Source of the DNA: Victivallales bacterium
Lineage (GTDB): Bacteria > Verrucomicrobiota > Lentisphaeria > Victivallales > UBA1829
Direction: 5' to 3'
DNA: 9,080 bases
Assembly (NCBI GenBank): GCA_016285335.1
Contig: JAEEQO010000122.1
Location: 1 to 9,080 of the forward strand
In this document: piece after piece, positions 5,360 to 9,080 of the stretch
Position numbering within the stretch: the stretch's first letter is position 1
How the letters are laid out: each line of letters begins with the position of its first letter
Notes under the pieces: model-generated
Told to the model about the DNA's origin: nothing
The model's database searches: none
What the model saw: only the letters and a program-made list of their open reading frames with translations
Program-made: the position numbers and the translations under genes

Positions 5360-8065
5360 TCATCCGAGGTTGACCGGGCCTCCGCCTTTGCCCATTTCTC
5401 CGTCCTCGAAGATGCGTTTGACCATGTTGGAGAGCTTTTCCTTGGTGATGGGCTTCAGGATGATCGCGTCGAAGTGCGACATGTCGAAATTGCCGCTCGT
5501 CTCGACGTCCGCGGTCTGCGCCACGACCGTAATGTGCGCGAACTTCGGATTCTTCCTGATCTCGGCGGAAAGCTCCGTGCCGTTCATTTCCGGCATCCAC
5601 ATGTCGGAAAGGACCAGGTCGACCGGCTGTTTGTCGAGGATTTCGAGAGCCTCCCTGCCCGACACTGCCGTGAAGACGTTGTCGAACCCGATCTTGCCGA
5701 AGAGCGCCTTGGCGACGCGGAGGTTCATCGGCACGTCGTCGACGATGAGGATGCGGAGCGCCTTCAGGTCGCGCGCAACGGCTTCCGCCTCGGGTTTGGA
5801 CTTGTCCTGCGCCTTGACCGCTTTTGCGCGGTAGCGTACGGAGTTAAGCGTCACCGCGAACGTGCTTCCCTCGCCCATCCTGCTGGTGCAGGTCAGCTCG
5901 CCGTTCATGCACGCGGCAAGGCGCTTGGAAATGGAGAGCCCGAGGCCAGTGCCGTTGTTCACGGCATTCGTGCCGCGCATGTTGGAGAGCTGGACAAACG
6001 GTTCCATGAGCTTCTTCTGGTCTTCCTCGGAAATGCCGATTCCGGTGTCGCTGACGGCGCAGCGGAGCGTGCCGGTGTCCGCGGAATCCGAGTCCGGCGT
6101 GAAGGAGACGTGGAGCGTGATCGCGCCTTTCTTCGTGAACTTGACGGCGTTGCCGAGCAGGTTGATGAGGATCTGGCGGATGCGGATGTTGTCGACGTCG
6201 AGCTCCGGGAGGTCGTCCGGCACGTCGGAGACAAGCTTGTTGCCGTTCTCCTGCGCCCGGAACGTGAAGATGAGCAGGACCTCGCGGCAGAGGGCGTTGA
6301 AGTCGGTGAACGCGGTGATGATCTTCATCTGCTTCGCCTCGAGCTTGGACAGGTCGAGCACGTCGTTGATGAGCATGAGCAGGGCGTTCGCCGAGGAGGA
6401 AATGGCATCGAGGTATTCCTTCTCCTGGTCTTTGGAGACGCCGCCCTCGCGGAGAAGCTCGGCGAACCCGATGACGGAGTTCAGCGGCGTGCGGATCTCG
6501 TGGCTCACGCTGGCGATGAAGAAGCTCTTCGCCTTGTCCGCCGCCTGCGCACGATAGGCGTTTTCCTCCGCACGGCGACGGGCATTCTGCAGTTCGGTGT
6601 TATCCAGCGAAAAGCAGATCACGGCATCCTGCCTGAAGATGCCGTGGGGCAGCGGAGCAAATGAAATAGCACGATGGTCATCCTTGTAATTGTACTCGAT
6701 CGTGAATTGCCTGCCGGATTGAAAGACGTCGTGGATTGCACTTGACATTTTCGGATAGTCAATCCAGGTTACCTGTTCCAGTTTTTTCGGTGCTTTCTTC
6801 CTTTTGATATTTCTCGTCTTGAACTCGGGATAAAAAAGGATGGTTTCCGTACGGTTCAGGACCATCACGCGACCGGGGAGCGAATCCAGAATGCTGAGTC
6901 TCGCGCGAAGACGCCGGCGCATCCAACCGAGGAAGGTGAGCAGCAGAACGAGCACGAGAAGGGATACGGCTGCGAGATGCATCAACATCCTCCAGTGGCG
7001 CGTCCAGAAGGTATCGGGTTTGTTGATCACTTTTGTCCCGGCCGGAATCCTGCCGGAGAAACCTGTATATTTCTTGAGCTGGAGGTAATCAACGGTCCTG
7101 CGTGGCGTAATTTCTTTCACTGCCACATTCCGGGCGCTGCCCTCATTCAATATCTGCGCGACCATGCGGGCAGCCTCGCGTCCAAGCTGTCCCGTCTCGA
7201 TCACGCTGCCGCCGACGGCGCCGCTTCCGATCAGCGTATCGTCCAGCACCAGGCACGGGAAATGTTCGAATTCGAATATCTGCATGAAAGCAGTCATGTC
7301 TTCGTCATGTGTATTTGCGTAGTCGTGCGTTGGGAAGAAGATGACCATACTTTCGTTCGGAAGGGCGGCCAGTTTGTTTTGAATCTCATCCTTTGACATA
7401 AAAGAATGGATCCACTGGTAGTCAAGCGCTGGGAACTGTCGCTTGCAGTTGGAAAGAATCTCCTCGCGTGTTTTCTCTGAGATCGTCGTCTCATCCGCCA
7501 CAAGCGCCAGGTTATGCGTTTTCGGGAAAAGATCCAGTCCAAGCTCCAAAGTCCCGATGATGTCATCGGGGATGCCGATGCCTGTCGAGTTCGGATACGA
7601 AACCTTCAAGTCGGCCGGCATACGCCCCAGCCCGGCGAACAGAACCGGCACGGCATGCGGGACCCTGTCGTAATTCCGCATGACCACGTCCGCCGCCTCG
7701 TGGTTCAGCGTTACGATGGCAGAATAAAGACCGGCATTGAGAGACCTCTCCAATCGTGCAAATGTTGAAGCAATCCGATCTTCATTTTCCTTTCGGGTGG
7801 CGTTCAGCTCGACCACATGGCAGTCGATCGGCATATCCTGTTCGCGGAGGCCCTTTCGGAATGAATCGAAGAAATTGCCCGTCACGGCATCGGCGACAGG
7901 ATAAGACGTCAGCAGGAGGATCGTTTTGACATTGGGGTGGAAAGGTCTATTCTGCTCCAATGTCGAAGCAGACTCCGGATCCGGTGTCTGCGAAAAAACA
8001 GAGAAAAAAACAAAAACCCAAAAAACAGTCAGGAACTGTGCCAACAGTTTTCGGCGTCGTCTCAT
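5360..8065 (-). CDS. Hybrid sensor histidine kinase with periplasmic substrate-binding-type sensor
   Basis: This 901-residue membrane kinase presumably senses a periplasmic ligand and passes phosphate from His to its own receiver domain. A signal or first membrane segment (7-25) leads into an ABC_sub_bind-like (PF04392-type) sensor, about 45-330. The sensor ends in the characteristic linker VDYLQLKKYTGF...IPAGTKVINKP. A second membrane helix spans about 363-381. A PAS-like region (about 388-492) and a short coiled coil follow. HisKA has the H-box SHEIRTPLN with His522. HATPase_c has NLLGNAVKF with Asn639, DTGIGI (673-678), EPFVQLSN and GTGLGLSI (705-712). The receiver (770-885) has Asp776/Asp777, phospho-acceptor Asp821 in SDMWMPEMNG, Thr851 and Lys871. 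All catalytic motifs are intact. No DNA-binding output domain or partner regulator is encoded nearby, so the next relay component lies elsewhere. The start has AAGGA ten bases upstream, slightly long. The ligand cannot be deduced. Confidence 0.94.
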   Translation of the reverse strand: MRRRRKLLAQFLTVFWVFVFFSVFSQTPDPESASTLEQNRPFHPNVKTILLLTSYPVADAVTGNFFDSFRKGLREQDMPIDCHVVELNATRKENEDRIASTFARLERSLNAGLYSAIVTLNHEAADVVMRNYDRVPHAVPVLFAGLGRMPADLKVSYPNSTGIGIPDDIIGTLELGLDLFPKTHNLALVADETTISEKTREEILSNCKRQFPALDYQWIHSFMSKDEIQNKLAALPNESMVIFFPTHDYANTHDEDMTAFMQIFEFEHFPCLVLDDTLIGSGAVGGSVIETGQLGREAARMVAQILNEGSARNVAVKEITPRRTVDYLQLKKYTGFSGRIPAGTKVINKPDTFWTRHWRMLMHLAAVSLLVLVLLLTFLGWMRRRLRARLSILDSLPGRVMVLNRTETILFYPEFKTRNIKRKKAPKKLEQVTWIDYPKMSSAIHDVFQSGRQFTIEYNYKDDHRAISFAPLPHGIFRQDAVICFSLDNTELQNARRRAEENAYRAQAADKAKSFFIASVSHEIRTPLNSVIGFAELLREGGVSKDQEKEYLDAISSSANALLMLINDVLDLSKLEAKQMKIITAFTDFNALCREVLLIFTFRAQENGNKLVSDVPDDLPELDVDNIRIRQILINLLGNAVKFTKKGAITLHVSFTPDSDSADTGTLRCAVSDTGIGISEEDQKKLMEPFVQLSNMRGTNAVNNGTGLGLSISKRLAACMNGELTCTSRMGEGSTFAVTLNSVRYRAKAVKAQDKSKPEAEAVARDLKALRILIVDDVPMNLRVAKALFGKIGFDNVFTAVSGREALEILDKQPVDLVLSDMWMPEMNGTELSAEIRKNPKFAHITVVAQTADVETSGNFDMSHFDAIILKPITKEKLSNMVKRIFEDGEMGKGGGPVNLG

Positions 8066-8176
8066 GTGTAGCCAATCCTTATAATCGTGTTTTCAGGGGA
8101 AAAGCGCCCGTTTCATTAATCCGCCGTGACAGCTTGACGATCATTACTGGTTTCATTTGATGAGCCGTCTTTTTGT

Positions 8177-8205
8177 AATATACATGCAGTACTTTATTTT
8201 TTCAA
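8177..8205 (-). promoter_or_regulatory. Sigma-70-like promoter of the hybrid kinase gene
   Basis: On the - strand TTGAAA (8200-8205) and TATATT (8177-8182) are separated by exactly 17 bases, each matching the consensus at five of six positions. A start near 8170 would give a leader of about 105 nt before the kinase ATG at 8065. This is the best-formed promoter in the window. Confidence 0.65.
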
Positions 8206-8251
8206 ATACTATGAGTGCCTTTTCATTCACATGCAAATAAAGAATGCTGAC

Positions 8252-8273
8252 GAACTCAGCCCCCGAAGCCGGA
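8252..8273 (+). repeat. Inverted-repeat copy B, upstream of the kinase promoter
   Basis: This is the partner of 5317-5338: GAAC followed by TCAGCCCCCGAAGCCGGA, in opposite orientation, with one mismatch in 22. It lacks the flanking bases that let copy A fold into a hairpin. Together the copies bracket the kinase gene and its promoter and nothing else. Confidence 0.6.
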
Positions 8274-8298
8274 CCACCGCCCTGCCCCGTCGCCTTTC

Positions 8299-8346
8299 TG
8301 AAGTGCACCCCAAAAGTTGGACACAACCAATGAGGTGCACTTTTTT
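8299..8346 (+). mobile_element. Possible IS3/IS150-type end remnant, with hairpin and T-run
   Basis: The stretch begins TGAAGTGCACCC and continues AAAAGTTGGACA (8299-8323). It resembles, from memory, the terminal inverted repeats of IS150-group IS3 elements (TG...TGCACCC...GTTGGAC). The same stretch contains a perfect 9-bp inverted repeat, AAGTGCACC (8301-8309) with GGTGCACTT (8334-8342), and an inner TTGG/CCAA. A run of six T (8341-8346) follows, which is also the form of a + strand terminator. No transposase is found to the right: 8340-8462 reads as a short open frame ending MADATTPENWRKMFYTG... at 8462 and matches no transposase I know. If this is an IS, only a fragment is left. Confidence 0.35.
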
Positions 8347-8496
8347 ATGCCCAACACACAAAAAATCGGCGGATGGCCGACGCCACCACGCCGGAGAACT
8401 GGAGGAAAATGTTCTATACCGGTGCTCTGTCGCCGACTGGTCGTCTATTCCGGGAATCATAACGGGCTGGACATTTTTATGCTCACAACTCCCGTT

Positions 8497-8616
8497 TTAC
8501 TCTGATTCTCCGGTTCTCTGATTTGAGCGTTGATAATCGATTTTCAGCTCGGAGACAAGTTCTCTCTCTCGCCAGTATAGAATCGCCTTTTCCCGGCGTT
8601 CAGGAGAACCGTCCAT
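8497..8616 (-). CDS. Possible small protein, 39 residues, unknown
   Basis: A short ORF begins at ATG 8614-8616 and is preceded by GGAGGA five bases upstream, a stronger Shine-Dalgarno than most genes in the window. The product begins MDGSPERREKAILYWREREL. It is very rich in Glu and Arg, with no signal peptide or membrane segment, and probably forms an amphipathic helix. A longer GTG-started reading (to 8694) is possible but has no such ribosome site. It lies 114 bases past the prepilin-like gene on the same strand. I do not recognise a family. A chance ORF or remnant is a real alternative. Confidence 0.35.
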   Translation of the reverse strand: MDGSPERREKAILYWRERELVSELKIDYQRSNQRTGESE

Positions 8617-8682
8617 GGTTTCCTCCGCAAACACCAGGATTATCTGGGCAGGAGCAAGCGTCCTCTGCTGGGGAACTCTTTT

Positions 8683-8711
8683 CCCTGCCGCCACAGGGAC
8701 GGCGCACCGTC
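8683..8711 (-). other. Two adjoining hairpins after the prepilin-like gene
   Basis: CCCTG/CAGGG (8683-8687 and 8694-8698) and GACGG/CCGTC (8698-8702 and 8707-8711, loop CGCA) share one base, so they can form side by side only partly. They lie 20-48 bases past the stop at 8731. There is no T-run on the - strand, so they are a weak terminator candidate or 3' structure. Confidence 0.3.
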
Positions 8712-8730
8712 TTCCGGAAACGGGGTGGTC

Positions 8731-9080
8731 CTATTTCTTGTGATCCGGATCATCGGACCAGTCGCCGTATGCCTCCGTCGGTTCCGACTTGGCGGCGTTG
8801 GCGCGCTGGGACGGGGGGATTGTCGCAAGCCAGTTCTTGATCTCGACGTGGTTGTCGACATAGAGGAGCGGCGGCACCCCCTTGTGACGCCAGTTGTATC
8901 CGGCTCCGGAATAGCCCCATTCCCCTTCCGAATTGTCTGTGGCCGGACGGATATGGAACACGCTTGTCTTGTCATGCTCCTCCTTGCTGCTGGCGAAGTC
9001 GTTCCCGTTCATGGTATGCTTCGGCGTCCACCGGTCCGTCATGAGGATCAGGGACGAAGGGGTGCGGACATCGGTGATGC
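8731..9080 (-). CDS. Prepilin-type H-X9-DG family protein, C-terminal part (5' end outside window)
   Basis: The frame is open through the right edge. The ATG at 9042 is internal, because reading upstream of it gives ITDVRTPSSLIL, which resembles the PS-xx-L strand that precedes it in this family. The C-terminal half carries NWRHKGVPPLLYVDNHVE. Here His is followed by nine residues and then Asp-Asn, matching the H-X9-DG signature of the prepilin-type (DUF1559-like) proteins abundant in Planctomycetes and Lentisphaerae, with Gly replaced by Asn. Full-length members have an N-terminal type IV pilin-like methylation segment and are thought to be exported pseudopilins. That segment would lie beyond the window. 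The protein ends in a hydrophilic tail (GDWSDDPDHKK) and stops with TAG at 8731-8733. Function in the cell is not known for the family. Confidence 0.8.
   Translation of the reverse strand, partial: ITDVRTPSSLILMTDRWTPKHTMNGNDFASSKEEHDKTSVFHIRPATDNSEGEWGYSGAGYNWRHKGVPPLLYVDNHVEIKNWLATIPPSQRANAAKSEPTEAYGDWSDDPDHKK

Noticed and set aside
5474..6664. 396-codon open frame on the + strand
   Set aside because: It is antisense to the kinase transmitter and receiver domains, with no domain signal and the same shadow-type composition. The kinase motifs on the other strand are unambiguous.
8231..8521. 96-codon + strand frame across the IS-like region
   Set aside because: It starts within the AT-rich kinase promoter region, runs through the inverted repeat and hairpin, and shows no domain. 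Composition does not support coding.
1..9080. CRISPR array, tRNA or rRNA
   Set aside because: I found no regularly spaced repeats, no tRNA-like cloverleaf with a TTCGA loop in the intergenic regions, and no conserved rRNA segments.

Overview
The window looks like a chromosomal segment from a bacterium of the PVC group, most likely Lentisphaerota (Victivallis-like). This placement is an inference. It rests on a prepilin-type protein of the H-X9-DG class at the right edge, a large secreted xylan-type glycoside hydrolase, a moderately GC-rich composition and Shine-Dalgarno-led genes. No marker gene fixes the taxon.

Layout from left to right. (1) The 3' part of panD (aspartate 1-decarboxylase) enters on the + strand and ends at 347. 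Every other gene is on the - strand. (2) A 75-residue cold-shock protein gene (551-778) has a strong nested-stem terminator downstream and a leader of about 150 nt. Its promoter carries a perfect TATAAT, and upstream lies a run of A-tracts spaced at about one helical turn. (3) After a terminator and hairpin zone (about 1170-1270) comes a 969-residue secreted GH115 family glycoside hydrolase (1334-4243). (4) A 265-residue lipoprotein with two tandem chagasin-like (I42) protease-inhibitor domains follows (4475-5272). (5) Next is a 901-residue hybrid sensor histidine kinase (5360-8065). It has a periplasmic substrate-binding-type sensor, a PAS-like linker, HisKA and HATPase_c domains and a C-terminal receiver, with a good sigma-70-like promoter upstream. 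(6) The stretch 8066-8496 holds no convincing gene. It contains one copy of a 22-bp inverted repeat whose partner lies just past the kinase stop, and an IS3/IS150-like end with a hairpin and T-run. (7) A possible 39-residue ORF lies at 8497-8616, and the C-terminal part of the prepilin-like protein runs off the right edge.

How the genes may work together. The kinase, the inhibitor lipoprotein and the GH115 enzyme are co-directional and all act at or outside the cytoplasmic membrane, so a sense-and-degrade envelope module is conceivable. The 87-bp and 231-bp gaps, and a possible separate promoter before GH115, do not prove one operon. No transporter, DNA-binding regulator or other glycoside hydrolase is visible beside them. 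I see no clearly new multi-gene system. The most unusual items are the two-domain I42 lipoprotein beside the kinase, the inverted repeat bracketing the kinase gene with its promoter, and the phased A-tract DNA upstream of the cold-shock gene.
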